From: Lojkania enalia
Lineage: Eukaryota > Ascomycota > Dothideomycetes > Pleosporales
Length of the DNA stretch: 64,000 nucleotides
Reading direction: 5' to 3'
NCBI GenBank assembly: GCA_010094045.1
Contig: ML986718.1
Span: 62,001 to 126,000 of the forward strand
In this document: positions 1 to 11,703 of the stretch, piece by piece
How positions within the stretch are numbered: position 1 is the first letter of the stretch
Layout: each line of letters begins with the position of its first letter
The notes under the pieces: generated by a model
Databases searched by the model: none
The model's input: only the letters and a program-made list of their open reading frames with translations
Told to the model about the DNA's origin: nothing
Made by a program: the position numbers and the translations under genes

Positions 1-629
1 GAGCTCGGAATGTATGACATGGCTCTGATTATTATCAGGCTCCACAATCTTTTGGGGGATACGCCCGGAAATTGGAAATGAGATGAGAGCACTTCCACGA
101 CTAGGAGACGCGCGAATTGAGCGCGGGAGTCAACGAATATGTGTCACACAGGAAGAATGGTGTTGCGAGAGCAGAGTGTAGAGCAATGGTGCGGGAGTTT
201 CGACGCGACGCGACTCGACTGTTGAGCTAACCCCCGCTGGTCCACCGCCCAGGCCTTCGTCATACGGACTAGGGTCTTGGATGCGCCAGGAACATGCGCG
301 GGCACGTGAGTTAGTTCAAAGTAGAGTCGTGCATCCTGGGAAATCCAGAATGCGTCATTTATTAGCCTTCATGAATTGGCATATAGAAACAAATCTAGGC
401 ACATTCACGCCATCTGAGGCCACGATTAAGATTCGAGCTTCGATAACAGAAGCATGGAAGTGTGGAATAGATTCTCTTCGCTCCTTCAAAGGGCCGTTGC
501 TGGGATAGTCGCATTTCTAGTAGGGCCGGGAAAAACAAGAGAACAATTGTGCTGAGCGTTGTAGTGACACTAGTGATTAAATTTACCTACAACGCTAATT
601 GATATCTTCCGTGCTAAGAAAATCAGATA
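1..629. other. Intergenic, no supported gene
   Basis: No convincing coding region. A 75-codon ORF on the plus strand (281-508) has no recognisable motif and no splice partner, so it is probably chance. The stretch lies downstream of the 3' end of the minus-strand gene that follows. Confidence 0.5.
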
Positions 630-1412
630 TTAAATCCCGGCTATCCTGCGAATAGCAACATTTGGCACGATCCTGCCTTCACCTAGTATATCCTTCCCGT
701 CTAAAGGTGTCCCCTTGCTCATCGCCAGCTCCGTGAGTATCTTTCCTAGCTCCCGTGTCGGCGTGTGCAAGCTCTTATACATGCTTATCACCGGAATCAG
801 CGTCCTCTTGTACAGCGGCTGGTTCGGTAGAAAAGGATGGATCTCGGGATGGGCTCGCCAATCCACAGCGCCAGGGCGCACGTTGTACACCTTCATGTTC
901 GGGTTCTGCTTGCCAAAGTCAATAAGGGCCTGTTCCGCCAGGCCCTTGACCTTTCCGAACAACGCCGTGAGCATGCCGGGTGTTTGTGTTGCGCCTTCCC
1001 CGGAAACGTACACAAAAGTGAAAGGCGAGTCGGGATGGAGAGTCGAGAAGGCTTTCGCAGCGGCGAGTGGATATTCTTTGGTTATTTCATGATACTCTCT
1101 GGATGAAACTTGTCAGAATCCCGTAAAGGGGTATAGGAAGAGGAGCGACCCCTACGCCTTGGAGACATCGTTCTGCGACACACCCTGCGCCCAGACGCAG
1201 CCTTGGGCGTCCTTAAGCTGCTCCAACAATGTAGCATCGTAATTCTTGTAGTCTTTGTGTATGAAGACCTTTGCCTTTTCTTCATGACCTTCCGCCATCG
1301 CGACCGGGCGTCTGCTGAGAATGGAAATGCGACTGACGCCCTCCATGGCAATCATCTGCTGAAGCACGCCTGAGCCGATGACGCCGGTTGCGCCCGTGAG
1401 AATAAGATGCAT
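630..1412 (-). CDS. NAD(P)-binding Rossmann-fold protein (atypical SDR/epimerase-like)
   Basis: Two exons, 1412-1156 and 1098-630, joined over a 57-bp intron (donor GTAGGG, acceptor CAG) give 241 residues. The protein opens directly with a beta strand and the dinucleotide-binding motif TGATGVIGSG at about residues 5-14, the TGxxGxxG pattern of extended or atypical short-chain dehydrogenases. VYVSGEGA sits where the catalytic Ser of SDR enzymes usually lies, but a clear YxxxK pair is not obvious. The length suits the small NAD(P)-binding epimerase-like proteins common in fungi, some of which are mitochondrial outer-membrane proteins of the Fmp52 type. Substrate and pathway cannot be read from the sequence. 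The ATG at 1412 is chosen because the Rossmann strand begins at once, leaving no room for a targeting peptide. Confidence 0.8.
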
Positions 1413-2095
1413 TGCGATATGTCAAACAACGTCAATCTAGAGACTGCTGTGAGTGCTATGAAGATTAGCTATCGTGCAAGACTGTGCCTCTTTTTCTAGG
1501 TGGCATCCGATCATTAACTCCGACATTACATTCCACCGATATTGGAGCGCAAAGCTGACGTCTAAACTCGGAGGAATATCTGTGCCGCTCTAACTCCAAT
1601 GACGTTGTGCGTGCTAATGCTGACTGCAGTCGAAGCTTTGGCGCTGGGCAGCCTTGACTAAGCTCAAGTGGCTTGTTCAGTGTCTTGGGTTCGCCTTCTG
1701 CGCAATCGCGGAGTTACGCCAATAAAAAGCCCACAGATCCTACTCCAAACTTTACTTCGTAGGGAAGATGGATATCGTAGGTATTCTTGAGGAACATGTT
1801 AAGCCCTGAGTCTTTATGGATCGGCGTAGGATGCCTCAAGGCGCCAGGCACGGACCCTTGTCGCAGGTTTACGTATGAGCGTGCTGTCGTCTGCCTGGCC
1901 GGTTTTTTCGCCTTAACCACTGTCGTCCGTGATCCACTCGTCAGCAAATCTCGCATACGTTCTTTCTATGTTTCCTTCCCTTCCCCCATTTCTAATCGGC
2001 AAATTACCTTCTTCATACGTGTCTTTCTTTCTTTCTTTCTTTTTTTTTCCTCTTCTTTTCTTTTACGGCCTGTTCAGTGCTCTCCATCCGTGAAG
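1413..2095. promoter_or_regulatory. Divergent promoter region with pyrimidine tract
   Basis: This is the shared upstream region of the minus-strand Rossmann-fold gene and the plus-strand F-box-like gene. A long CT-rich stretch with TTTC repeats lies at about 2027-2065, just before the plus-strand start codon, as is common in filamentous-fungal core promoters. No TATA box is evident. An ORF reading through part of this region in frame with the next gene (from 1787) is more likely 5' leader than protein. Confidence 0.45.
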
Positions 2096-4312
2096 ATGGC
2101 GGCTGCGCAGGCTCTTGCTATTCCTCACCTTGTCTCCGACGTTTTATACTATCTTTCGGAACAGAAGTACAAGGAGCGACGTCAAAATGGCCGTGATCAG
2201 CCCGTGCAGCTCATGGAGTACCGACCTAACTTGATTCCCTGCATACTTGTGAACAGACTCTGGGCAGATAAAGGAACTTCCATCATATGGAAGAACTATC
2301 CGCACCTCGCCGCTTTGAGATTTATGGATCCATCCCGCGAGCAGTATTACGCCAACAAAGTCCAGAAAGTATTTTTAATGAACCCGACCAATCCCTGCTC
2401 GGAAGCCCTAGATTCATTTGATCATCTGGCTTGGCCGAACTTACGTAGTTTAGAGCTAGATGTCGACTTTCATAGACATGGCGCCAGGTTTCGGTCAATG
2501 CTTCAGCCTAGGCTCGAGCACTTGGAGCTGTCTGGGAACCAGAGCGGAGGACAAAAGTACTTTATCAATGTTACTCTACCTGCTCTCTTTGTGAGCCTCC
2601 TCCCCTCTATTTAGTTCCGGACTAATGTAGGACATTAGAACGCCTGTCCAGATCTGCGGAGTGTCCGATTTGGAACTACATTCATTTTCGAGACTGTGCA
2701 TGCTAGTGCCCTTATCCCACACTTCGATTCATTGCTTAACCTTAAAATCGTTGAAATCAAATGGGCGAAATTTCAAGGGTCTGACTCAGTCTTCACCCAT
2801 CTCAGCCAACGTCCTGGACTTGAAGCGATCGAGATAGAATTAGATCCCGGCCTTAATCTGTTGCCCTTCTTGGAAAAACCTTATGACAAGATTTCACTAT
2901 TTCCTTCACTGAAGCGTCTCCTCATCGTCTGCTACGCAGAAGTTGCACTCAGCCTCCTTCCTCATCTACATGCTCTTGAAGAATTGCATATTGTCATCTC
3001 GCGAATGATTCCTGAAACTATAGAGCACGATGAACTGGTCTTAGAGGATTTGATTGCACGACTACCCAGCTGCACGAACCTTCGCTCGCTGAAAGCCGGG
3101 ATTGACTCCTCTCGTCCTAATTTTCCCGGGGAAATGACCTTTCTGCCAAGGTTAAGTGGCGAAACGCTTGTTCGACTAGCACTGAAGTGTCCAAAGATAG
3201 AGGAAGTTGGCTTTTGGGGAACAGATGCGATCGCCATCGATGGATCAAATACTACCGCTGAGCAATTTGACGCCTTTTGCGCATCCGTCCCACTGCTCAA
3301 GGTATTGGACCTGAAATATATAGGCTTTACTGTAACTGCCCTGGAGCAAACGGCACTTCAGAGTCTCGGGCGTCACTGTCCCAATATCGAGACTATTCGA
3401 CTTAAGTTCCCATGCAAGCTCCCCAGTCTACCAGTTTCGAGCACGGTTCCGCAAATCATCATCGACAGCACATATACTCCAACAAAATATCATGACGAGA
3501 AACAGCACCATGACGAAGGTTCCGAAACGCCCCGAACTTCAGACGTCGACTCATTGAAAGATGTTGAAATAGCACCACTCTTTCCTCATCTTAAGCACTT
3601 AGCAATATCTCGTCCACAGACCGTCCTCGCATTGCCGCATAGGAACGACTCAGACGATGATAACTCCTTAGTTATAGTCGATCCGGAGCTAGAAGAGGAT
3701 ATCGTTCGCACCTGGGCCCGGCCAATGCTCACCCATTTTCCGAACCTTGAGATTTTGGAAGCCTGGGGCGACTGGACGAGTTACCATGATGAGTCACTAA
3801 ATTACTTCCTTCCTATGCGTGAGCTTCTCGCCAGTACTTGGGAGTTCTTGAGTGGCATCGAACAAGATCTTTGGTCGGATGACGAAGAGACGGAAGCATC
3901 AGATGAGCCGGAAGGCATTGAAGGCGCTGGTATCCGGAACGAATTCCAGAGCGGAAGCAGCACGGACTGGGATACAGCGTCCTACCTTGAAAGCCTCCTG
4001 ACTGTCACACTCACCCAAGCTTGGGAGGACGACGTGGAAGAAGCTGACAGCTCCAACGTTTTTGAGCATCGTGCACACATTCCTACTAATAATTGTGAGC
4101 AAGGGAGCAAACAAGCGGACCTGCTCAAACAGGCTACTGTCGAAACCACTCCTGTCAAGCATCAAGCCACCTCCATCATCTCCCCGATGTCATCTCTTCC
4201 GCCACCACAACAACTCCTCCAGGGAAATCCCGTTTCCCATGTTGGAGAAGAGCACGATACGGTCCCACTCAATCCAACCCATAGTCAAAATGAACATATC
4301 GAAGAGACATAA
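2096..4312 (+). CDS. F-box/LRR-like protein
   Basis: Exons 2096-2590 and 2639-4312 (48-bp intron, GTGAGC..TTAG) encode 722 residues. The first part has the helical pattern of fungal F-box-like proteins: IPHLVSDVLYYL, then a CILVNRLWAD segment and an IIWKNY segment. Leucine-rich units follow, for example WPNLRSLELDV and, across the splice, NACPDLRSVRF. Such proteins usually hand substrates to SCF ubiquitin ligases through Skp1, with the LRRs binding the target; the target here is unknown. The last 150 residues are acidic and low in complexity, rich in E, D and S. The frame is open 103 codons upstream of 2096, but this ATG directly precedes the conserved-looking AAAQALAIPHL start and follows a pyrimidine-rich leader. 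The exon 2 reading frame has no stop upstream of an internal GTG, so the spliced join decides the model. Confidence 0.8.
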
Positions 4313-4582
4313 CCCACGTTTTCAACCTCATCTAAAGCTTAGCTGGCCTAAGCATGCCATAATAGCTCGATACAATATAATGACCGCTACGATTCTTCAA
4401 ACAACCGGCGATTCAAAACAACATAACGCCTTTTTCACGAATGTACACGGATTTGTTTCAATAGAATATATATATTACATTTGGGGTATACTATGTATAT
4501 GAACAATACATGCCATGCTTTTCCCTACTCCTTAACGCCCGCCTTTAAATTTGCTTGTGTGAATGCAGTATATCAAACCCAA

Positions 4583-6268
4583 TTACAGCCAAAAAATCGC
4601 GATAACGCTAAGCCCTATTATCCATAGTTGGAAGGAAGGTTTCCAGCTCCTTGACCCTGATTCCGGAAATAGACTAACCTCTGCACCACGCCCTGACTCG
4701 GTGATTCCTGGGGTGCTAAGAACGGTCGTTGAACTATCTAGGATGACGGTTTGACCTGGTGATCCGGTGCTGGTGCCAGAAATTATGTATACGGGGACGA
4801 CTGTTGGGGCACCGTTTATAGTAGTAGGTAGCCAGCTCGTGTAGATGGCGGGAGGAGATAGGACTGTAATTAGACTAGGGGATAGTGTGACTGTTTGGCC
4901 TAGAGAGGCAGTGCTAGTCCCTGAGATGATGTAAATGGGTGTTGAAATCGTGATGCTGTTGCTTGTAGTGAGGGTTATTGTGAAGAAGGCGGCTGGGGCG
5001 GTGAGAATGGTTGCTATCCCATTTAGAGTTACCGTCTGACCTATTGTTGCCGTGGAACCGGTATCTGGGACGATATATGCCGGGATAGTTGTAGGCTGGT
5101 TGTTTATTGTTAATGGTATCAACGTGAACGTCGGCGTTGGCGCGTTAAAGTTGTCATCGGGCATCAGCGGTGGTCCTGAAGGCGGAACGTATGTGGGTGT
5201 TAGAAAGTCACCTGGGATGGCAGGGTGGTTGTCTGGAGGGTCGGATTGCTGAGCGGCTCCGTTACCGGTGAACCCTGAAGCTGTGCTCTTGATCTGCACG
5301 GTGGATGAAGCCATCCCTGATGGCGTTGGCCGTCCATTGACCTCGTCAACACTCTCTGTCGTCTCGAATCCAGGTACACTGCTTTCGACGTGAGGCCTAT
5401 CAGGCGTAAGAATACGGTCTGATGACCGCGGTTCGAAGCCAGTTGCCGAAGATTCCACATGTGGGATTCCAGCCGTGGGGACAACGGAAACGGTAATCCA
5501 TGTTATAGTGGTTTCGGTAATGAAGCTAGCGGCCTCGTATTGAGTCGGGATTAGAATGTCCCAGGCACTTGAGGAGCAGTAGGAGAATGCCGATTCCGAG
5601 GAAAAAGCGGACTTGAAAAAAGCCGAGTCGGGCTCTTCTTTGAGTGGCACCCAGATTGGCACGTGTTGTTCGCCATATGGATCTTTTCTATCGGGCTCCA
5701 ATGCACCCTCTAATTGTGGATATCGTGGGTGGCTGTACAGGGGTACATTTGCGAGGTCCGGTATTGCGGTTGCGCAGACGGGGTTAAAGCCCTTGTCATA
5801 CGTGGGGAGCACACCTTGCCAATGATACTCGGTTGAGTAGTCAACGTAAGGCGTCGGATATGTTAATGTCATTTGAGACACACTTGTGCCCCATCTCGAC
5901 GTAGTACTCGGAGGTAATGTTAATACAGCTGTGCCTTCCAGGTTCCTCCCCAATTGATACAAGTCATATTGCGAGGGAACAGGGACATAGATCGTGTGTG
6001 AACTAGCGTCTAGGAGAAGTTCACCCTGAATGAAGACTGTAATATATACGGTAGCGACAGGGACCTTTTCTGTGAACAGAACCTCGGTCATCGGAACCCA
6101 CGATATGGCGCTTAGCCGAGGATATAACACAGAACACTCTGCCGCGCAGCTTGACGGCGTTTGGGTATGTTTTGACGTTATGTTCCAAAAGGTGGGTATC
6201 GGAAGTGGCTCAGGCAGGGAAAACACTAGGCAAATCAGCGATACCCTCTCCACAACGGTTTTAAACAC
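4583..6268 (-). CDS. Secreted or GPI/C-terminally anchored surface protein with internal repeats
   Basis: Single exon, 561 residues. The N-terminus is hydrophobic (VSLICLVFSL) and fits a signal peptide. The C-terminus ends in a hydrophobic tail (LWIIGLSVIAIFWL), as in GPI-anchored or membrane-bound wall proteins. The middle is rich in T, S, P and V. Between roughly residues 395 and 525 there are three imperfect copies of a unit built on (V/I)YI(V/I)(S/P)GTST followed by GQTV(T/I)L, a pattern seen in fungal adhesin-like surface proteins. An N-terminal segment of about 200 residues is less repetitive and contains several Cys. No enzyme motif was found. Likely role: cell-wall or surface protein, inferred from architecture only. 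An additional 5' exon cannot be excluded because the predicted signal peptide is short. Confidence 0.75.
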   Translation of the reverse strand: MFKTVVERVSLICLVFSLPEPLPIPTFWNITSKHTQTPSSCAAECSVLYPRLSAISWVPMTEVLFTEKVPVATVYITVFIQGELLLDASSHTIYVPVPSQYDLYQLGRNLEGTAVLTLPPSTTSRWGTSVSQMTLTYPTPYVDYSTEYHWQGVLPTYDKGFNPVCATAIPDLANVPLYSHPRYPQLEGALEPDRKDPYGEQHVPIWVPLKEEPDSAFFKSAFSSESAFSYCSSSAWDILIPTQYEAASFITETTITWITVSVVPTAGIPHVESSATGFEPRSSDRILTPDRPHVESSVPGFETTESVDEVNGRPTPSGMASSTVQIKSTASGFTGNGAAQQSDPPDNHPAIPGDFLTPTYVPPSGPPLMPDDNFNAPTPTFTLIPLTINNQPTTIPAYIVPDTGSTATIGQTVTLNGIATILTAPAAFFTITLTTSNSITISTPIYIISGTSTASLGQTVTLSPSLITVLSPPAIYTSWLPTTINGAPTVVPVYIISGTSTGSPGQTVILDSSTTVLSTPGITESGRGAEVSLFPESGSRSWKPSFQLWIIGLSVIAIFWL

Positions 6269-6299
6269 AAACCCTGTGACGCTCCCAGGGCGTGGATGA

Positions 6300-8384
6300 C
6301 GTAAACGCCCACCAGCACGCCGAGTCTGGCCTTACTCAACCCCATTGTCGCCGCAACAACATCCAAGTGCTTCGAATGATCGAAACACCGAGTTTCGAAG
6401 TAGTCAAGTGGGATTGAACATGGCTAATCTAGTCCCAGCGAGCGATGGTTTTGACGAGGGGGAAACGGCCCAAGAGGACCCTTAAGTTTGGAAGGTGTGG
6501 TTCAAGGGAGATTTTCGACTTCGTATTTAGCCTCAGCTCCTGCATGAAATATTGGCGTCGCGTGGCGGAAGCCACGGACTTCATCGTGGAGTCGTACGTA
6601 TTGATTTGGGACGGTGAGACCCGTATCTCGACATGTCTGGTACTGTATCTTGTGCTATCTGTTCCATTAATCCTATAACCTCTCCAGCATACTAGTTCCT
6701 TGCGCTGAAAGGACACACGGCGGAATCGATATGGTCCCTGAAGAAGACTACCAGCGCGAGCCCAGAATGGAAGGTGGCGCCACCCGAGGATATCTCCGAC
6801 TCAAACGAGAAGACAAGCACAGAGGCAGGGGATGCGATTGGCCGTGAGATTCTTAGCTGTCAGAGGCCGGCGTAATAGAGGGGGACAACAAAGGCGCGCA
6901 AACTCAGCGACGTTAATCCAGGAGAACTGCAGACGGTAGTTGAAAATACTAGGGATGCGAGTCGTCCGATATATGCTGCAAGGGATGGCGGAGTCAGTCG
7001 ATTGAGCTATGCAGTACTGCAAGAATGTTGCGAAGTGGCGCCGTGGCGTTCAGTAGTGGCGGTGCTCGCGGTCGGCCGGTTAATTTACGTCCTCGGATCT
7101 AGCCCAGCGCATCCCACGACTTAATATCCTCCAGATTGACTGACCACCACTACACCAGGTCGCTGAAATTGCCCAAGATACTCGAACCCGGATTCGAGGC
7201 CAGCTAGTACTGAGCCTCCTGTTTTCCCATGCCTCGAGCCTCACTCTCGGTCGCTTCGCCCCAGGTTTTTGTAACGCGTTACCCGGACACTCCTCGTTCT
7301 TCTCCCCGTTAAACCCATGCTTGAGGCGACAGAATATATTGCCATGCTCGCTTCATCGGCTCACCCGTGGTTCTAGCCGGTGTAATATCGAGCCGTGCAA
7401 AAAATCCAGGAACCGCCGTCGACCACGAGCCTGTTTCGTTATGTGACCCGATAAGCACCGCGGCCAGCCAATGATATCTATGCCGCGGAAGCTTTGGGTG
7501 CTTAGTTCCATGACTTTGATATGGAGCCAGAGAGAGACGAATCCTATTTCTATTCCGGCCTTGCATACCCCCTAGGGCGGAACATTCTTGATAGCTGACC
7601 TTGCAGACTCTTCTCCAGAAATGCTCATTGCGCCATCTGTAGACGTCCATACCACAGAAGGAACCTTGATATGACCGATACGAGATTAGATCGCACAGAA
7701 TACAGTGGGAATTCCGTCGCCCTGCATTCATTTACAGAGCACCGCGGACCTGGATTCGATCCGCGACTTGCAGGACGCTAGATTGAGAGGCCGTAAGATG
7801 ATATCACCAGTGCAATCCTCGTTTAGAGTTTCATCGTCATTAAAACAATCCCAATATCAGATATCTCTCAAAGCTTGGAGCCTCCATCACGTGTGGGTCA
7901 ATGCCCTAGCAAGCGTCGTCGACATCATTTAAATCCACCAGTCAACTCATCGCAGGGTAATATACACCTCTAACTCTCGACAACATTAACTGCACCAGAA
8001 GGTTTCTGGAAAGGTTCTAGGTGCTAATCATGTAACTGACCTACAGTAGCCAATATAGGAACCTTCTAGTATGCTTCTCGAAGGCGGGAAATCTACCCTA
8101 GGCGACGCGGAACGTCTGACCGCCTCTTCCGATGTTCATCAACTTAGTCTCTTTGATCAGGCAAGACATTACACTAGAATGAAATGTTCCCGGGAAAGTT
8201 AATTGCCATTGCACAAAATGTAGGACAGGAGGCCCACGTTACACAGAAACAACACGGAGCCTCCTCGATATCATGGGAAAGTGACCGGAATCTAGAGCCG
8301 CAATTAATTACATCCTTTAGATCTCAACGAAGTCCTATTCGCTCTAGTCATCTAATCTAGATCCCGAAGAGCAGAAAGGCACAG
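6300..8384. other. Intergenic stretch, no supported gene
   Basis: About 2 kb with only short, motif-free ORFs on both strands (the longest is 140 codons at 7309-7731, minus). The part nearest 8384 must hold the upstream control region of the cellulase. I searched for CreA-type SYGGRG runs by eye and saw no cluster. tRNA-like B-box fragments near 7190 and 7752 do not fold into a tRNA. Confidence 0.5.
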
Positions 8385-8392
8385 TTTATAAG
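8385..8392 (+). promoter_or_regulatory. TATA box of the GH7 gene
   Basis: TTTATAAG lies 75 bp upstream of the ATG at 8460, followed by a pyrimidine-rich CTCACTATCAATCCCTCATC leader. The spacing and sequence fit the strong TATA-driven promoters of fungal cellulase genes. Inferred from sequence only. Confidence 0.6.
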
Positions 8393-8459
8393 ATAAAGGC
8401 AGAGACCTCACTATCAATCCCTCATCCTCATCGCACTCATTGCTGTTCAATCTTCCATC

Positions 8460-10062
8460 ATGCTCTCAAAACTCTCTCTTTTCTCTTCTCTACTTGCGGC
8501 AGGAGCCTCCGCTCAAAAGGTTGGCACTTTGACGACAGAGACTCATCCTCAACTACCCATCCAAGAATGTAGCTCAGCAGGCTCCTGCACGTCTCTCAAC
8601 ACTGCGGTCACTCTCGACGCAAACTGGCGATGGCTACACACCACTTCAGGCTATGACAATTGCTACACTGGTAACGAATGGAACAGCACCCATTGCCCCG
8701 ATGGCGCGACCTGCGCGTCCAACTGCGCCCTTGACGGTGCCGACTACTCCGGCACATACGGTGTCACTGTCTCCGGTAACGCCATGACACTCAAGTTTGT
8801 AACGGAAGGCAGCTACAGCAAGAATATCGGATCCCGATTGTATTTGATGGCCTCGGATACGAAGTATCAGATGTTCAAGTTGTTGAACAAGGAGTTTACC
8901 TTTGATGTCGACGTCAGCAAATTGCCATGCGGTCTGAACGGCGCTCTCTACCTTATTGAGATGGAGGAGGATGGCGGCTTGAGCAAGTATTCAACCAACC
9001 AAGCTGGTGCGAAGTACGGCACCGGATACTGTGATACTCAGTGTCCGCATGACATCAAGTTCATCAACGGCGAGGTAATCATTCCTGTTCCCATGTCGCC
9101 CAGCCCGTTCAATACCCATCCAGCCAATTGCTAACTTTTAATAGGCCAACGTAGAGGGATGGTCTGGCTCGGACAATGATGCCAATGCCGGTGCCGGCAA
9201 GTACGGTTCCTGCTGCCACGAGATGGACATCTGGGAGGCAAACAGCATCTCTGCCGCTTATACACCCCACGTCTGCAGCGTTGACGGCCAGTATCGCTGT
9301 GAAGGTACAGAGTGCGGTGATGGCGACAACCGCTACGGCGGCGTCTGCGACAAGGATGGCTGCGATTTCAATTCATACCGCATGGGCGACACCTCATTCT
9401 ACGGACCCGGCATGACCGTCGATACCACCAAGCCTTTCACTGTCGTAACACAGTTTATCACTGATGACGGCACCGATTCCGGCACCCTGTCTGAGATTCG
9501 TCGAATCTACGTCCAAGACGGAAATGTTATCTCGAACAGCGTCAGCCAGGTTTCCGGCGTTACGGAGAGCAACAGCATCACCGATGCATTCTGTTCCGAG
9601 CAGAAGACCGCCTTTGGCGATAACAAGTCCTTCCTAGACCTTGGTGGTATGGCAGCTATGGGCGGTGCTATCGGACGCGGAATGGTCCTTGCTCTGTCTG
9701 TCTGGGATGACCACGCCGTCAACATGCTTTGGCTTGACTCTACATTCCCAACCGATGCGGATCCCGCTCAACCTGGTATTGCCCGTGGCACTTGCCCCAT
9801 CACTTCAGGTGTTCCATCTGAGGTTGAAGAGTCTGCTGCAGACTCGCAGGTCATTTACAGCAACATCAAGTTTGGCGCCATTGACTCGACATACGGAGCT
9901 GGATCCAGCAACCCAGGCAACCCGTCTAACCCGGGTAACCCATCTGGACCTACGATTCCCAAGTATCAGCAATGCGGTGGAAACAACTGGACTGGTGGAA
10001 CAGTTTGTGAGGCTGGCAGCACCTGCACGAGACTCAATGACTACTACTCTCAGTGCTTGTGA
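8460..10062 (+). CDS. GH7 cellobiohydrolase (CBHI type) with C-terminal CBM1
   Basis: Exons 8460-9074 and 9145-10062; the 70-bp intron has a GCTAAC branch site. The product is 510 residues. A signal peptide ([18 protein letters not shown]) precedes the GH7 catalytic domain, which runs from about residue 19 to 455. The catalytic signature EMDIWEAN spans residues 231-238: E231 is the expected nucleophile, D233 its helper and E236 the acid/base. Cysteine-rich blocks such as [11 protein letters not shown] and [16 protein letters not shown] match cellobiohydrolases. A linker of repeated NPGNPS units leads to a CBM1 in the last 33 residues ([26 protein letters not shown]). The enzyme releases cellobiose from reducing ends of cellulose and acts outside the cell. 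CBHI is favoured over endoglucanase because of the loop-rich Cys pattern. No other carbohydrate-active gene is adjacent. Confidence 0.96.
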
Positions 10063-11355
10063 ATGATGCATAGACGTGGCATATAGATATTTCGTAGGTG
10101 TTTTAGAAATTTTTATTCCTTTCTTGATGCAGTGTGCGCCTTTCTTCTCTGCATATATTAGAAGTCTTTTTTTCGTTCATTTGATACTTGCTCTGCGCTA
10201 TTTCAGTCAATTCAAAATAACCAATTTCTTGTGTAAATTCAAATTGAAATTTAGTCAAACAAGTTCATCCAGTCTCTCCCATACCCTTGTTCCGAGTAGC
10301 CTTTGAACAACTAGATGGCCCTTTCAAAGTATACAATGCCATGATCAATGAGAAATATGAAAGTGTAATCAGGAAGAGCTGTTTAACCCGTTCCCACCTA
10401 TAATTCTTTCGAGGCGATTCCCTTGGTTTTCGCAGGCCTTCTAGCGCACCTAAACTGCCAAGTCAGCGTACGGTCGCTCCGCAACAGGCCAGGGCTTTCC
10501 CAAATTCGAATCACCACAACGGCCACAGAGCCCGTCCTCAGCCCATGTACTCCAAAACAAACAGCTTAATCACCTTCGCTGTCATGGCCTCGCTTAGCCC
10601 GCCTTAATCCCACCTCCCTTTACGCCTTCAGACCATTTAACACGTCTATATAAATCGAAAGATTCAATACTTCCACTGTCGACTCAGAAAGGTAAGTCTG
10701 GTGCACCTGGTGCACGCGCCTTGGCGCAGTCGACAACATCACCCATGAATAAGAATACATTCGTCGTTTCTTCCCCGCACGGGTTTCTTTTTGCTCGAGT
10801 TCGATTCACTGTAGAAGAGATTTACGGTACTTTTCTTGTTGCTTTTAGCGCCCTATGAAGGTGTAGTTGGTTCCTTTCACCTCAATACGTAATATAGGTG
10901 GGCCGGAGCGAATTCGTCCGAGGTCTTCTAGGGGGTTTTGGGGATGTAATGTGAGCGCTATGTATTGAAGGGCTCGGGTTTTGGCTTTGCAATAACCGCA
11001 ACACATTTTAGGGTTTTCTTTTATGATTTTCTGGGTGTGTTTACTTGTTTCATTGTAGTCATAGATTGCGTCTATTTCTCACGCTGCTATACCATTTGTA
11101 TTTCACTATTCCACGGTATTGTCTAACAAAAGCTCAACATCTGCACACGAGGGCGGATCGCTCTTGTGAATGAGAATTGGAAGCGATATATCGAGGGGTC
11201 CAAGAGACTAAGCAGGATATACAATTTCACAGCGGCTCGCTTCGAGAAGTATGCTGCAGATATCCTACGTGCGATTCTTTGGTATATCAACCTCATCTTA
11301 ACCATTTTTTTTTTATTGAAGCTAACTCTTTAAGATAAGTCCCGTTGAAATCGTC
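10063..11355. other. Intergenic stretch downstream of the cellulase
   Basis: No supported gene. A TATA-like CTATATAAAT at about 10644-10653 followed by a GGTAAGT donor-like site at about 10690 could mark a promoter and first exon, but no reading frame with recognisable content follows. Confidence 0.4.
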
Positions 11356-11365
11356 GTGGTCTGCG

Positions 11366-11366
11366 C

Positions 11367-11398
<32 letters not shown>

Positions 11399-11403
11399 CA
11401 ACA
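11366..11403 (+). repeat. CAC/CAA trinucleotide microsatellite
   Basis: A run of CAC units switches to a run of CAA units, with no clear coding context. Simple sequence repeat read directly from the bases. Confidence 0.85.
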
Positions 11404-11703
11404 TCACCATTCGCTCTGAGGAAACGACATGCTATTCCAAATTCCTGGGAATCTTCCTACATTCTACAGCGGCTACGTTATAAGCCATTCCGACGTGTTT
11501 GCGTGGCTATACATCGCAGATATCTTCCTCCGCCCACCAATCTCGCACAAGAGCCAGGTCAACAGCATCCCTATCTCTCCGACGCCAGAAGTTTCTTCTT
11601 TTGAGAGTATGATGCGTAGATTAAGGCTTTCTCGTCCATATAATACGTTCGCTCTCGCTGCCGGGCCCCCGTCAGCCTTTTCGAGCACATAGTAGCAAGT
11701 GCC

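Noticed and set aside
4062..4502. 146-codon plus-strand ORF
   Set aside because: Shadow frame over the 3' end of the F-box/LRR-like gene.
7180..7210. TCGAACCCGGATTCGAG resembling a tRNA B box
   Set aside because: No matching A box at the right distance and no cloverleaf on either strand.
7309..7731. 140-codon minus-strand ORF
   Set aside because: No recognisable motif, no neighbouring exon that extends it; treated as chance.
7745..7765. GGATTCGATCC resembling a tRNA T arm
   Set aside because: The flanking bases do not form a 5-bp T stem and no acceptor stem is present.
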